DNA of 64,000 bases from Streptomyces griseus. Its GTDB lineage: Bacteria; Actinomycetota; Actinomycetes; Nanopelagicales; Nanopelagicaceae. Shown piece by piece: positions 50,619 to 60,137 of the stretch. Position numbers and translations under genes: made by a program. Position 1 is the stretch's first letter; each line of letters opens with the position of its first letter. A model generated the notes under the pieces. It saw nothing but the letters and a program-made list of their open reading frames with translations, was not told the DNA's origin and made no database searches. The stretch is taken from the NCBI GenBank assembly GCA_945884695.1, contig CAMCYO010000001.1:62001-126000 (forward strand), written 5' to 3'.

Positions 50619-51877
50619 CAAGATTACGAAATATCTTTGGCAAGGATTTTGATTTCAGAAAAGAAGTGTTAGGCAAGGACCTTATAGCCGGAATAAGTGT
50701 GGCCGTAGTTGCTCTTCCGCTGGCTCTAGGTTTTGGTGTCACATCCGGAATGTCTGCTGCGTCAGGTCTTACAACAGCAATTATTGCTGGCTTTCTTGCC
50801 GCCCTTTTTGGTGGTTCGCGATACCAGGTAAGTGGTCCAACGGGCGCAATGACAGTAATACTTATTCCTATCATTCATCAATATGGTCCAACAGCAATTC
50901 CATATCTGGGTTTGATTGCCGGGCTCATTGTGATTGCAATGGCCTTTTTGCGAATTGGAAACATAATCAATCGAGTTCCGTGGTCAGTCATTGAAGGTTT
51001 CACCGTAGGAATCGCATTTGTGATTGCTCTGCAGCAACTTCCACTGGCGCTAGGAGTTCCCAGGGCCGAAGGTGACCGAACGCTGCCTGTTGCCTATGCA
51101 ACCGTAAAGAACGCATTCGTAACTGGAGTTGATTGGCACGTGATTTTAATACTTGCCATAACCCTTGTAGTTAAGTTCTCTTATCCAAAGGTTTCACATC
51201 GTTTCAAGTTTAAGATTCACATCCCAGCAAGTTTTTTGGCCATTGTGGCCTCCCTGCTGGTTGTACAAATATTCTCCCTTGATGTCATGAGCATTGGTGA
51301 TATTCCTCGAAGCATTGGTCAATGGCAAGGAGATCAGATTAGCTTTGGGGATTTAGCGCATTTACTCTGGCCAGCGTTCCTGATTGCGCTTTTGTGCGCT
51401 ATCGAATCCCTACTCTCTGCTCGAGTTGCAGATGGAATGGTGCACGCGAAAGTGGAGGACAGATATCATCCAAATCGCGAACTATTCGGCCAAGGTTTAG
51501 GAACGCTCGTAGCATCACTATTTGGTGGAATGCCGGCAACGGGTGCCATTGCTCGAACAAGTGTCAATGTTCGATCCCATGCCCGTACTCGTTTGGCATC
51601 TATGTTCCATGCCGCTGTTTTGCTCTTCGTAGCGTTAGTAGCAGCACCTTGGGTAAGCCATATCCCGGCGGCCGCAATCGCTGCTGTTTTGATAGGGACT
51701 AGCTACCGAATACTGAATCCTGGAGCTATTCGTGAATCACTGAGAACAACAAAGACTGAAGCTAGCGTCATTTTTATTACTGCTGTTGCCACGTTGGCAA
51801 TTGACTTGATCTGGGGAATAGCGATTGGTATTTGTCTATATACGGTTCTCAACCGCAAGAATTCAATTACGCGCTAA
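50615..51877 (+). CDS. SulP-family anion transporter lacking a STAS domain
   Basis: A 420-residue SLC26/SulP protein with about 10-12 helices. Marks are DLIAGISVAVVALPLALGFG, GGSRYQVSGPTGAMTVILIP, and GGMPATGAIARTSVNVRSHA. The protein stops after the last helix (GIAIGICLYTVL), so the C-terminal STAS regulatory domain normally seen is absent. The substrate may be sulfate, bicarbonate or another anion; no carbonic anhydrase is fused or adjacent. The GTG start overlaps the CopC stop by 4 nt. Confidence 0.88.
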   Translation: MTRLRNIFGKDFDFRKEVLGKDLIAGISVAVVALPLALGFGVTSGMSAASGLTTAIIAGFLAALFGGSRYQVSGPTGAMTVILIPIIHQYGPTAIPYLGLIAGLIVIAMAFLRIGNIINRVPWSVIEGFTVGIAFVIALQQLPLALGVPRAEGDRTLPVAYATVKNAFVTGVDWHVILILAITLVVKFSYPKVSHRFKFKIHIPASFLAIVASLLVVQIFSLDVMSIGDIPRSIGQWQGDQISFGDLAHLLWPAFLIALLCAIESLLSARVADGMVHAKVEDRYHPNRELFGQGLGTLVASLFGGMPATGAIARTSVNVRSHARTRLASMFHAAVLLFVALVAAPWVSHIPAAAIAAVLIGTSYRILNPGAIRESLRTTKTEASVIFITAVATLAIDLIWGIAIGICLYTVLNRKNSITR

Positions 51878-51880
51878 AAT
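51875..51880 (+). promoter_or_regulatory. -10 box of the NCS1 permease gene
   Basis: TAAAAT overlaps the SulP stop codon and ends 5 nt before the ATG at 51886, which has no ribosome site. Confidence 0.4.
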
Positions 51881-51885
51881 TTGCT

Positions 51886-53310
51886 ATGACTTTCTTTACC
51901 GTTGAGTCCAACTCCATAAACGTTATCTCAGAGGGTGAACGTACTGGCTTGGCACGTACTCTATTTTGGCCATGGTGCGGTGCCAACGTTTCTTTACTCG
52001 CTCTTTCTTATGGGGCTTTCTTTCTTGGATTTGGAATTTCTCTCTGGCAAGCCACGATTGCAGCAATAGTGGGAGTTGTCCTTTCTTTTGCACTCGTTGG
52101 TATTAGTTCACTGGCAGGAAAGAAATCGAATGCTCCGACTATGACTTTATCTCGCGCCGCATTCGGTGTAAGGGGCAATGTCGTGCCGGGTTTCTTGTCA
52201 TATTTAATATTTGTTGGGTGGGAGACCGTGCTCGTTTCTTTAGCGACGTTGGCGACAGGAACTATCTTTACGCGTCTTGGAGGAATAGAACCAAATGTGG
52301 CCAGAGTATTGGGTTTCACAGTTGCCGTAGGGCTAACCGTCGTTGGAGGGGTGCTTGGTTTTGGTGTCATCATGAAGATTCAAAAATGGTTAACAATTGC
52401 AACATTGGTCATGAGTGTTGGTTACATAGTTTTAACAATCGATAATATCAATTGGACATCAATCACTAAAATTCCATCTGGTAGCGCCGAAGGATTTATT
52501 GGTGCCACAATATTTGCAATCACCGGTATTGGTCTGGGCTGGGTTAATTCAGCCGCAGATTATTCGCGATACCTTCCTCGCACCGTTTCGGGCAAGAGCG
52601 TAGTTTTCTGGACAGTATTTGGCGCATCCATTGTTCCAATCATGCTTGTAATTTATGGTTCTCTTTTAGCTGGAAGTAGCAAATTGTTGAGTGATTCAAT
52701 TTCTATGGATCCAATAGGTGCGCTAACAACGCTATTACCAACGTGGTACCTGATTCCATTTGCGTTGGTAGCGATTCTAGGACTTGTAGGCGGGGCAATT
52801 CTCGACCTTTACTCTTCTGGGCTGGCGCTTGTTTCAATTGGCTTACCAGTTCGACGACATGTGGCAGCAATTATTGACGCATGCATTATGTTGACCGGGA
52901 CTGTTTACATCGTGTGGTTTGCTGGCAATTTTTCAATCCCATTTCAAGGATTTCTCATCACCCTTGGCGTTCCTATCGCTGTTTGGTCTGCAATATTTGT
53001 GGCCGATGTTCTTATGCGAAAGAAGGATTACTTAGAGCCTCACCTTTTCGACGCTCAGGGGATTTACGGTGCCTGGAATACCAAATCTTTGACTTTACTT
53101 GTTGTCGGTTCAATTATCGGATGGGGCTTTGTGACAAATTCTTTTGCTCCCTGGCTTGCGTGGCAAGGTTATTTTCTTGGAATCATCGGGGGTAAAAGTG
53201 GACCTTGGGCATATGCAAATGTTGGCGTAATTCTTGCTTTGGTGGTGGGTTTTTTCGGGCACATAGCATTAGCGCGTGGCTCGATTAAAAAGCAGGAGAT
53301 CTCTTCTTAA
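51886..53310 (+). CDS. NCS1-family cytosine/purine permease
   Basis: A 474-residue nucleobase:cation symporter with about 12 helices. The N-terminal FWPWCGANVSLLALSYGAFF, the segment MTLSRAAFGVRGNVVPGFLS, and GLGWVNSAADYSRYLPRTVS are typical of the CodB-like NCS1 group. The ATG at 51886 is chosen: the frame opening at 51832 would overlap the SulP gene. With the NCS2 permease at 18023, the cell has two nucleobase importers in this window. The stop overlaps the convergent nhaA by 4 nt. Confidence 0.88.
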   Translation: MTFFTVESNSINVISEGERTGLARTLFWPWCGANVSLLALSYGAFFLGFGISLWQATIAAIVGVVLSFALVGISSLAGKKSNAPTMTLSRAAFGVRGNVVPGFLSYLIFVGWETVLVSLATLATGTIFTRLGGIEPNVARVLGFTVAVGLTVVGGVLGFGVIMKIQKWLTIATLVMSVGYIVLTIDNINWTSITKIPSGSAEGFIGATIFAITGIGLGWVNSAADYSRYLPRTVSGKSVVFWTVFGASIVPIMLVIYGSLLAGSSKLLSDSISMDPIGALTTLLPTWYLIPFALVAILGLVGGAILDLYSSGLALVSIGLPVRRHVAAIIDACIMLTGTVYIVWFAGNFSIPFQGFLITLGVPIAVWSAIFVADVLMRKKDYLEPHLFDAQGIYGAWNTKSLTLLVVGSIIGWGFVTNSFAPWLAWQGYFLGIIGGKSGPWAYANVGVILALVVGFFGHIALARGSIKKQEISS

Positions 53311-54308
53311 TCTTGAGGAACGGAATATTTTCTCAATATCGTTAACCCGAGGACTGCCGAAATAATTGCAGATATAAGAAGTCCGATTTTAACTTCGCTC
53401 AACAAGGCCGCATCCTTGAACGCTAAATTTGCAATAAAGAGTGAAACAGTTAGGCCCATTCCTGCAAGTGCCCCTGCTCCTGCGATCTCTTTAAAGGAGA
53501 GAGATTCGGGCAATTTAGCTATACCAATTTTAACTGCGATATATGCAAACAGGGTTATACCCAAAAGTTTTCCAATAATGCGCCCTACGATGATTCCAGT
53601 TGTTACAGGTGAGGAAATAACCGAGCTAAGAGATGAGAAATCAATTGCTATACCAACATTGGTCAATGCATAGAGGGGAACAATGAACAAAGTTGTCCAG
53701 GGGTGAAGCAGATCGATTATTTTCGTTAAGGATATTTTCTCTCCAAAAGGTATGACCCAGGCAAGGGCAACCGCGCCAACCGTTGAGGCAATTCCTATTA
53801 GGTTGATGCTTCCAGAGTAGAAGAATGCAAGAACGATGATGGAACCCAAATCATCGGCAATAGCCAATGTCAGTAAAAATATTTTCAAAGATGTATCAAT
53901 TCGAGAACCGAGTAAGGCAAGTGCACCAAGGGAGAGTGCGATATCTGTGGGCATTGGTATGGCCCAACCATTACTGCTGGCACCGCCATTGTTAAAGAGA
54001 AAATAAAGAAGGGCCGGGGTGAGCATGCCACCTATTGCAGCAATAACAGGCAACAAAGCGGTACGAGGGTTACGCAGTTCCCCATCTTTGAATTCTCTTC
54101 GAATTTCAAGCCCGACAACGAAAAAGAAGATGCTCATGAGTCCTTCGCTAATAAAAGAATGCAAAGGTTGAAAGAAGTGTTCGTAATTTTGACTCAAAGG
54201 GGAATTTGTAAAGCCAAGGGCGAGAGCACAGGCTATGACAAGTACGAATCCGCCTGCAACTTCTGTTGAAAGAAATGCACGAATTGATCGATGGATTCTT
54301 CTACGCAT
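53307..54308 (-). CDS. nhaA: Na+/H+ antiporter NhaA
   Basis: A 333-residue antiporter with about 11-12 helices exchanging sodium for protons at the cytoplasmic membrane. The ion-binding aspartate pair is in LTLAIADDLGSIIVLAFFYS, with IPMPTDIALSLGALALLG and FVVGLEIRREFKDGELRNPR also diagnostic. It is shorter than E. coli NhaA (388) but complete in its core motifs. A TACCCT -10 ends 6 nt before the ATG (leaderless), and an unexplained hairpin lies just upstream. Confidence 0.92.
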   Translation of the reverse strand: MRRRIHRSIRAFLSTEVAGGFVLVIACALALGFTNSPLSQNYEHFFQPLHSFISEGLMSIFFFVVGLEIRREFKDGELRNPRTALLPVIAAIGGMLTPALLYFLFNNGGASSNGWAIPMPTDIALSLGALALLGSRIDTSLKIFLLTLAIADDLGSIIVLAFFYSGSINLIGIASTVGAVALAWVIPFGEKISLTKIIDLLHPWTTLFIVPLYALTNVGIAIDFSSLSSVISSPVTTGIIVGRIIGKLLGITLFAYIAVKIGIAKLPESLSFKEIAGAGALAGMGLTVSLFIANLAFKDAALLSEVKIGLLISAIISAVLGLTILRKYSVPQD

Positions 54309-54314
54309 TTGCTA

Positions 54315-54320
54315 AGGGTA
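54315..54320 (-). promoter_or_regulatory. -10 box of nhaA (leaderless)
   Basis: TACCCT on the minus strand, then 6 nt (TAGCAA) and ATG at 54308, with no ribosome site. Confidence 0.55.
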
Positions 54321-54331
54321 TAGGAAACACA

Positions 54332-54363
54332 AAACCCCGACCTCATAGGGTAGGCCGGGGTTT
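54332..54363. terminator. Terminator-like hairpin between divergent nhaA and cyclopropane synthase genes
   Basis: AAACCCCG and CGGGGTTT arms, extended by CCT/AGG after one mismatch, with A and T runs outside. No gene ends here: nhaA starts at 54308 on the minus strand and the next plus-strand gene starts near 54506. The remaining 140 nt up to that gene show no other clear element. Confidence 0.6.
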
Positions 54364-54505
54364 GCGCAACTTTCCTGGCAAGAATGGCATAACGCTGAGG
54401 ATATTGCGCTCTGAAATCTGGAGGCACCCTCTAGATTTCCTAGTCAACATATTTTATTATCTTTCTCATGTGTTTCTACTTAAATCAGGGTATTGGGTTG
54501 ATGCC

Positions 54506-55756
54506 GTGAGCGCTCAGGCAACAATTGCTCACAACGTTGCAGCTCTTTTTGATGAAGAGATCAACGTTAAATTCAGTGCTTATGATTTAAGTACTGCAGG
54601 CAACTTGCGTTCTGCAAATATTTTTCACATTAAGAGCCCTCAAGCCCTGCATTACATTCTAGGAGCACCCGGAGATCTGGGCCTCGCTCGCGCATACATC
54701 ACGGGTGCACTGGAGATATCTGGAGATTTTTACAGAACTTTGTTAGAACTTTATCGACACATTAAAGAGCCCGTACCGAAATTAGCAACTTTAGCTCTCT
54801 TGAAATCAGTAGGTCCTGCAATCCTGACACGACCACCTATCCCAGTAGAGGAGGCCCTGCCTCGATACAAAAGAGGTGTATTGCATTCTCTGGCTAGAGA
54901 TAAATCTGCGATTCAACATCATTACGATGTATCTAACGAATTCTACTCAATGATTTTGGGGCCGACATTTGTTTATTCATGTGCAGTATTTACAAAGGAA
55001 AAGGATTCTTTAGAGAAGGCTCAGACTGAAAAGATTGATTTGATCTGTCGCAAATTAGATCTACGCCCTGGCATGCGTTTGCTCGATATCGGATGTGGTT
55101 GGGGATCTCTAGTTTTGCATGCGGCGAAGGAGTACGGAGTTAAAGCCGTGGGTGTAACGCTGAGCATCAATCAAGCAGCCCTTGCCAGTGAGCGCATAGT
55201 TAAAGCAAAGCTGACAAAATTGGTAGAGGTTCGTATACAGGATTACCGAGAGATCCCTGAAAACAATTTTCATGCAATTTCATCTGTCGGTATGAGTGAG
55301 CATGTGGGTAGCGAGAAGATGGATGCATACTTTGAGCAATTACGAAATCGAGTCATGTCAGAAGGACGCCTTCTCAACCACTGTATTGTGCGTCCGCATT
55401 CACGAGTTAAGGAACGGACTGGTAAATTCTTTGATCGATATATTTTCCCCGATGGGGAGCTAATTGCGCCTAGCAAAGTTGCTCAATCTATGATTGATGC
55501 TGGATTTGAACTTCGCCACAGCGAGAACTTGAGAGAGCATTATTCGCGCACGCTAACAAAATGGTGTGAAAACCTAGTTGAAAACTGGGATGATGCAGTC
55601 GACGAAGTAGGTTTAACTAGAGCGCGTATCTGGCACCTATATATGACTCTTAGCCGTATCGGATTTGAAACTAGCAACATTCAAATCCATCAATTTTTGG
55701 GAGTAGTAAATAACGAATTGGGAGCTAACCCCATGCCGTTGCGACCAGCCTGGTAG
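54506..55756 (+). CDS. Cyclopropane-fatty-acid-phospholipid synthase family methyltransferase
   Basis: A 416-residue SAM-dependent lipid methyltransferase. The N-terminal domain (FSAYDLSTAG, IKSPQALHYILGAPGDLGLA, YITGALEISGDFYRTLLE) is the actinobacterial CFA type. The catalytic part has QHHYDVSNEFYSMILGPTFV, the SAM motif MRLLDIGCGWGSLVLHAAKE, and SVGMSEHVG. The frame opens at 54266, but homology begins at the GTG at 54506; upstream codons run through the hairpin and the nhaA promoter. No good ribosome site precedes that GTG, so the exact start is uncertain. It shares a bidirectional terminator with glnA. Confidence 0.85.
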   Translation: MSAQATIAHNVAALFDEEINVKFSAYDLSTAGNLRSANIFHIKSPQALHYILGAPGDLGLARAYITGALEISGDFYRTLLELYRHIKEPVPKLATLALLKSVGPAILTRPPIPVEEALPRYKRGVLHSLARDKSAIQHHYDVSNEFYSMILGPTFVYSCAVFTKEKDSLEKAQTEKIDLICRKLDLRPGMRLLDIGCGWGSLVLHAAKEYGVKAVGVTLSINQAALASERIVKAKLTKLVEVRIQDYREIPENNFHAISSVGMSEHVGSEKMDAYFEQLRNRVMSEGRLLNHCIVRPHSRVKERTGKFFDRYIFPDGELIAPSKVAQSMIDAGFELRHSENLREHYSRTLTKWCENLVENWDDAVDEVGLTRARIWHLYMTLSRIGFETSNIQIHQFLGVVNNELGANPMPLRPAW

Positions 55757-55789
55757 GAAGTGCTTGGCTCGGTCGCTATAGGCAAGAGA

Positions 55790-55819
55790 AAACCCCCGCC
55801 AATTCTCTGACGGGGGTTT
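55790..55819. terminator. Bidirectional terminator between cyclopropane synthase gene and glnA
   Basis: AAACCCCCG and CGGGGGTTT arms around a 12-nt loop, with flanking A and T runs, 33 nt after one stop and 15 nt after the other. Confidence 0.85.
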
Positions 55820-55834
55820 GCACGTGAATCTATT

Positions 55835-57265
55835 TTAGAGATCGAAGTAAAGTTCGAACTCTGCTGGGTGTGGACGCAAACGAACGTAATCCACTTCTGA
55901 TTCGCGCTTAAATGCAATCCATGTGTCGATGAGATCTTTTGTAAAGACGCCACCGCGAGTTAAGAACTCGTTGTCGCGCTCAAGGTTATTAAGAACTGCG
56001 TCGAGTGAACCTGGTACCTGTTGAATGGATTTAGCCTCTTCCGCATCTAGCTCGTAGAGATCCTTATCAACTGGTAGAGGTGGCTCAATCTTGTTTGTAA
56101 TTCCATCAAGGCCAGCCATCAACATTGCCGCAAATGCTAGATAAGGGTTTGATGATGGATCAGGGCAACGGAACTCGATGCGCTTTGCCTTTGGATTAGT
56201 TCCTGTAATTGGAATACGGATACATGCAGAGCGGTTACGGGCTGAGTACACGAGATTAACTGGAGCTTCATATCCTGGAACTAGTCGGCGGTACGAGTTA
56301 ACCGTTGGGTTTGTAAATGCAAGAAGTGATGGTGCGTGCTTAAGTAAACCGCCGACATACCAACGAGCCATGTCAGAAAGATCTCCATACCCTTCGCCCC
56401 AGAAGAGTGGTTTGCCAGCTTTCCAGAGTGATTGATGAACGTGCATACCTGAACCATTGTCACCAAAGAGTGGCTTTGGCATAAAGGTTGCAGTTTTGCC
56501 ACCTTGCCATGCAGTGTTTTTGACGATGTATTTAAACTTCATCAAATCATCTCCTGCTTGCAAGATGTCACTGAAGCGATAATTAATTTCCATCTGCCCT
56601 GCAGTTCCTACTTCGTGGTGAGAGCGCTCAACTAAAAGACCAGCTTTTCCTAAATTCATCACCATTTCATCTCGAAGATCGGCGTATTGATCTGTTGGCG
56701 AAACAGGGAAGTATCCACCCTTTACGCGAGTGCGATATCCGCGGTTAGGAGTTCCATCGGCATCTTTTTCGATACCTGTATTCCAAGCACCTTCATAAGA
56801 ATCAATGTGATGGAAGGCTTCGTTGATTCCAGTTGAGAAACGCACTGCATCAAAAACATAAAATTCTGCCTCTGGTGCAAAGAATGCCGTGTCAGCAATT
56901 CCTGTCGAGCGCATGTAGTCAACAGCTTTTGCAACAATGCCACGAGGATCGCGGCTGTATGGGGTGTTATCGATTGGATTATGAACTGAGAAGTTAATGA
57001 TGAGAGTTTTTTCTTTGCGGAATGGATCGATAAATGCAGATCCTGGCACTGGCAGCAACTTCATATCGGATTCGTGAATTGCTTGAAAACCACGAATAGA
57101 TGAACCATCGAACATGAGGCCCTCAGTGAAGACTGCTTCATCAAATGATTCAATAGGAACATTAAAGTGATGTTGGATACCGGGTAAATCAATGAAGCGA
57201 ACGTCAACTAATTTGACATCTTCTTTCTTGATGTAAGCGAAAATCTCTGCTGAGTTCTTAAACAT
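55835..57265 (-). CDS. glnA: Glutamine synthetase type I
   Basis: A 476-residue enzyme that makes glutamine from glutamate, ammonia and ATP. Signatures are [19 protein letters not shown], the catalytic region [11 protein letters not shown], the metal-binding [34 protein letters not shown], and [20 protein letters not shown]. The adenylylation-site Tyr is present in [14 protein letters not shown], so GlnE-type control is likely. The ATG at 57265 is chosen because GGGAG lies 5 nt upstream; a frame opening at 57277 is unsupported. The leader can fold into a three-helix structure (57276-57345). Confidence 0.96.
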   Translation of the reverse strand: MFKNSAEIFAYIKKEDVKLVDVRFIDLPGIQHHFNVPIESFDEAVFTEGLMFDGSSIRGFQAIHESDMKLLPVPGSAFIDPFRKEKTLIINFSVHNPIDNTPYSRDPRGIVAKAVDYMRSTGIADTAFFAPEAEFYVFDAVRFSTGINEAFHHIDSYEGAWNTGIEKDADGTPNRGYRTRVKGGYFPVSPTDQYADLRDEMVMNLGKAGLLVERSHHEVGTAGQMEINYRFSDILQAGDDLMKFKYIVKNTAWQGGKTATFMPKPLFGDNGSGMHVHQSLWKAGKPLFWGEGYGDLSDMARWYVGGLLKHAPSLLAFTNPTVNSYRRLVPGYEAPVNLVYSARNRSACIRIPITGTNPKAKRIEFRCPDPSSNPYLAFAAMLMAGLDGITNKIEPPLPVDKDLYELDAEEAKSIQQVPGSLDAVLNNLERDNEFLTRGGVFTKDLIDTWIAFKRESEVDYVRLRPHPAEFELYFDL

Positions 57266-57275
57266 ATTTACTCCC

Positions 57276-57345
57276 ATTGCCAGATGACGCCCGCAAGATG
57301 CGGAACCCCTAGTGGCTCGCCATTGAGCTTTACACCATTGGCAAT
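57276..57345 (-). other. Possible structured leader of glnA
   Basis: On the minus strand ATTGCCA (57345-57339) can pair with TGGCAAT (57282-57276), enclosing two hairpins, GCTC/GAGC (57315-57328) and CCGCA/TGCGG (57291-57303). The 3' strand of the closing stem abuts the GGGAG ribosome site. A TACGCT -10-like hexamer directly upstream (57346-57351) would start transcription inside the closing stem, which argues against the fold. Confidence 0.3.
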
Positions 57346-57433
57346 AGCGTAGGAGTTAGGGGCACAAAAGTGATAACTGGCGTGTTACGGCAATGTTAAG
57401 AATTTCTAGGTTTCCATTCACTACGCGCGGGAT

Positions 57434-57439
57434 TAGGCT
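57434..57439 (+). promoter_or_regulatory. -10 box of the RDD gene (leaderless)
   Basis: TAGGCT followed by 6 nt (CGGTCC) and ATG at 57446, with no ribosome site. Confidence 0.6.
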
Positions 57440-57445
57440 CGGTCC

Positions 57446-57826
57446 ATGAATTTCATCAGAGTGGGGCTAGGAAGGCGTCTAATCGCCCTCATGATCGACT
57501 GGCTGATGTGCTATGCCATCATTACGGCAAGTGTTGGGGGATTGGGCCGTAGGACCCACCTCGATGGGTTTGCGGTTTTGGCCCTGTTCTTCTTTGAAGT
57601 TTTTCTGCTCGTTTCCCTGACAGGTGCATCAGCTGGTCATCGAATTCTTGGGATTTCTGTAATCAGATTTAGCGATGGCAGAGCCCCAACTATTGTCCAA
57701 TCTCTCATAAGGACGCTACTTCTTTGTCTGGTGATTACAGCTATAACTTTCGATGAGAATGGTCGAGGATTGCACGATCGTTTAAGTGGCACCGTACTTA
57801 CACTAAGAAGAAAAATTAGCGCTTAG
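57446..57826 (+). CDS. RDD-family membrane protein
   Basis: A 126-residue protein with three hydrophobic segments. The RDD family marks are GRRLIALMIDWLMCYAIITA near the start, SAGHRILGISVIRFSDGRAP in the middle and GRGLHDRLSGTVLTLR at the end. Transport or ion-exchange roles have been proposed for the family, but the function here is unknown. Its position beside glnA and the lipA operon is common in Actinomycetota. Its last 11 nt overlap the convergent DUF4191 gene. Confidence 0.85.
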   Translation: MNFIRVGLGRRLIALMIDWLMCYAIITASVGGLGRRTHLDGFAVLALFFFEVFLLVSLTGASAGHRILGISVIRFSDGRAPTIVQSLIRTLLLCLVITAITFDENGRGLHDRLSGTVLTLRRKISA

Positions 57827-58502
57827 GAATCTTCACACCTTTAGGCAATGGACCTTTTGGAATTGGCATAGATAAACCACCCACTGCTTTGAGGCGATTT
57901 CTCACTTCGCGCATCTGGCTTGTACTCAATTTTTTCGGAAGCTTTCGCATCTTCTTCTGTAAATGTCGAAGTGCTACTTGTCCTTCACCATCACCAACAA
58001 TGAATTCTGTAATCGGAACACCTGGCGCAAAACGTTCTGTCTTTCTGCGCTCGTCTACGAGTAGCCCTCTAGCCCCCGGCCCACCTTCACCAACAAGCAC
58101 AATTCCTGGGCGTCCAACTGATCTGTGCACCATCTCTTGATTACGAGTTACTGCAACAGCAGGAGTAGTTGTCCAGCCTTTACGAATTGCCATAAGCACG
58201 CTTGCACCGGCTCCAATTTGGCCTTCAATGGATTCATACGCAGCACTACCCGCAACTCGAGTAAAGAAGAAAAGCGAGGCAAGTACAGCAATAGGCATAC
58301 CAACGAATGCTGCATAAATTGGATGACCGGCGATTGCTCCGATAAGAATTGTGATTGCCCAAATGACTATAAAGATAGCGGCAAGTGCTGCCCCAATCCA
58401 TGGCTTAACGCCTTTAGTAATTGAGTAGGCCTCACGGATAGTTTTAAAACGTTTCTCTTTAGGAGCCCCTGGAGTTTTCTTTTTTCTCTTGAACATGGGC
58501 AT
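57816..58502 (-). CDS. DUF4191 family membrane protein
   Basis: A 228-residue protein with a basic N-terminus ([12 protein letters not shown]), two membrane helices (IGAALAAIFIVIWAITILIG and PIYAAFVGMPIAVLASLFFF) and a soluble C-terminal domain (GRPGIVLVGEGGPGARGLLV, VPITEFIVGDGEGQVALRHL). It is recognised as DUF4191, which is regularly linked to lipA in Actinomycetota; its function is unknown. The start at 58502 overlaps the acyltransferase stop by one base (TGATG). Confidence 0.85.
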   Translation of the reverse strand: MPMFKRKKKTPGAPKEKRFKTIREAYSITKGVKPWIGAALAAIFIVIWAITILIGAIAGHPIYAAFVGMPIAVLASLFFFTRVAGSAAYESIEGQIGAGASVLMAIRKGWTTTPAVAVTRNQEMVHRSVGRPGIVLVGEGGPGARGLLVDERRKTERFAPGVPITEFIVGDGEGQVALRHLQKKMRKLPKKLSTSQMREVRNRLKAVGGLSMPIPKGPLPKGVKIPKR

Positions 58503-59200
58503 CAGTTTAGTGGGGCCGGTGCGGTACCACCAAGACGCAAGGGCGCCCATCGTTGACCGATATGGCTGTCTGGATAGTTGTTCTGAGCTTCACGGAGCAT
58601 CTGCGTCATTATTTCTCTCAATTTCATTTCAGCGCTAGCAGTGTCATCGCCTTTTTCAAAAAGCAATGGTTTGCCGACCGTAATCGTAATTGGAACATGC
58701 TTCCTGCGAAGATTTTTCGCAACACCCTTTGTCCAAACCCGCTGAGAGCCCCAAATAATTGTGGGAATAATTGGTACACCAGCACCGGTAGAAAGTCGTA
58801 CCACGCCCGTTTTCAATTCCTTGATTTCAAAACTCTTTGAAATAGTTGCCTCGGGAAAGATACCTACGATTTCACCGGCGCGCAGCGCGCGAAGGGCGAC
58901 AACAAATGAAGCTGAGCCGCTAGAGCGATCCACGTTGATGTGATGCATTCCGCGCATCAAAGGTCCGGCGATTTTGTTATCAAAGATTTCTTTCTTAGCC
59001 ATAAAGCGCACATACCGCTTAGCCGGAACAACGGCTGTTCCCGCAAGTGCAAAATCCAAATAACCAATGTGATTAATGGCCAAGATTGCTCCACCTTGCC
59101 GAGGGATATTTTCACTTCCAGTAATTGTGAGTTTAAGTCCTAGATATTTCCAAAAAGTTTTTGCAAGAACAATGACCGGAGGGTAAACAAAATCAGCCAC
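58502..59200 (-). CDS. 1-acyl-sn-glycerol-3-phosphate acyltransferase (PlsC family)
   Basis: A 232-residue membrane-associated acyltransferase. Motif I is [14 protein letters not shown] (H-x4-D), followed by [20 protein letters not shown] and motif III in [20 protein letters not shown], where the usual E-G-T is [19 protein letters not shown] follows. The GTG at 59200 is preferred because it gives a family-like N-terminus ([20 protein letters not shown]) and an 8-nt overlap with lipA; the longer frame would bury 92 nt inside lipA. It is part of the lipB-lipA-plsC-DUF4191 operon. Confidence 0.82.
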   Translation of the reverse strand: MADFVYPPVIVLAKTFWKYLGLKLTITGSENIPRQGGAILAINHIGYLDFALAGTAVVPAKRYVRFMAKKEIFDNKIAGPLMRGMHHINVDRSSGSASFVVALRALRAGEIVGIFPEATISKSFEIKELKTGVVRLSTGAGVPIIPTIIWGSQRVWTKGVAKNLRRKHVPITITVGKPLLFEKGDDTASAEMKLREIMTQMLREAQNNYPDSHIGQRWAPLRLGGTAPAPLN

Positions 59201-60137
59201 GCGTGACACCGCGAGAGGATTTTGCATCCATTGCTTGCTTGTAGAGGCGCCCAGCTCGGTAGCTAGATCTGACAAGGGGTCCACTCATAACCCCAAGGAA
59301 TCCAATAGCAGTGGCCTCAGCTGCAAGTTCAACAAATTCTTGAGGCTTAACCCAACGCTCCACTGGGTGATGCTTATTTGTTGGTCGCAGATATTGAGTA
59401 ATGGTAATAAGGTCGCATCCTGCATTGTGTAAATCGGTGAGTGCTTGACTTACTTCTTCTCGGGTTTCTCCTAAACCAAGAATTAAATTGGATTTAGTGA
59501 TTAATCCAAAATCCCTCGCCATGGAAATTACAGACAGGGAGCGCTCATAGGTGAATGCAGGACGTATTCGCTTGAAAATACGGGGAACTGTTTCAACATT
59601 GTGGGCAAATACCTCAGGACGAGTTTCAAATACTTGATTCAGCAAGTGTGCATGCCCACTGAAATCTGGAGCTAACATCTCAACTCCAGTACCTGGGTTA
59701 AGTTCATGTACTTTTCTAATTGTCTCGGCATAAAGCCATGCGCCTTCATCGTCAAGATCATCCCGAGCTACTCCGGTGATAGTTGCATAACGCAAATCCA
59801 TTTTTTGGATAGATTCTGCAACGCGCCTTGGTTCATCTCGATCAAGAGGTTCTGGTTTGCCTGTGTCGATATTGCAAAAATCGCAACGCCTAGTACACGC
59901 TTCACCACCTATGAGAAAGGTGGCTTCTCGATCTTCCCAACATTCAAAAATATTTGGACAAGCTGCTTCTTGGCAGACGGTGTGTAAACCCTCTGATTTA
60001 ACAAGGCTTCGAAGTTGGGTGTATTCAGGTCCCATGACCGCACGAGTCTTTATCCACTCGGGCTTTCTTTCTATAGGCGTTTGCGCATTTCGTGCTTCAA
60101 CGCGCAGAAGCTTGCGTCCTTCAGGTGCGATTGTCAT
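59193..60137 (-). CDS. lipA: Lipoyl synthase
   Basis: A 314-residue radical-SAM enzyme that inserts two sulfurs into octanoyl-protein to make lipoyl groups. Both iron-sulfur clusters are recognisable: the auxiliary-cluster cysteines in [20 protein letters not shown] and the radical-SAM C-x3-C-x2-C in [19 protein letters not shown]. The C-terminal auxiliary serine is in LVRSSYRAG. The ATG overlaps the lipB stop by 4 nt, so octanoyl transfer and sulfur insertion are co-expressed. Confidence 0.96.
   Translation of the reverse strand: MTIAPEGRKLLRVEARNAQTPIERKPEWIKTRAVMGPEYTQLRSLVKSEGLHTVCQEAACPNIFECWEDREATFLIGGEACTRRCDFCNIDTGKPEPLDRDEPRRVAESIQKMDLRYATITGVARDDLDDEGAWLYAETIRKVHELNPGTGVEMLAPDFSGHAHLLNQVFETRPEVFAHNVETVPRIFKRIRPAFTYERSLSVISMARDFGLITKSNLILGLGETREEVSQALTDLHNAGCDLITITQYLRPTNKHHPVERWVKPQEFVELAAEATAIGFLGVMSGPLVRSSYRAGRLYKQAMDAKSSRGVTRG

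Noticed and set aside
54266-54505. Long N-terminal extension of the cyclopropane synthase gene
   Set aside because: It crosses the nhaA start, its -10 box and a strong hairpin, and its residues show no family match; homology begins at the GTG at 54506.
57373-57388. GlnR-type box upstream of glnA (GTAAC-N6-GTTAT on the minus strand)
   Set aside because: The second half departs from the GlnR consensus as I know it (G-N-A-A-C), and the distance to a promoter is unclear; too weak to annotate.
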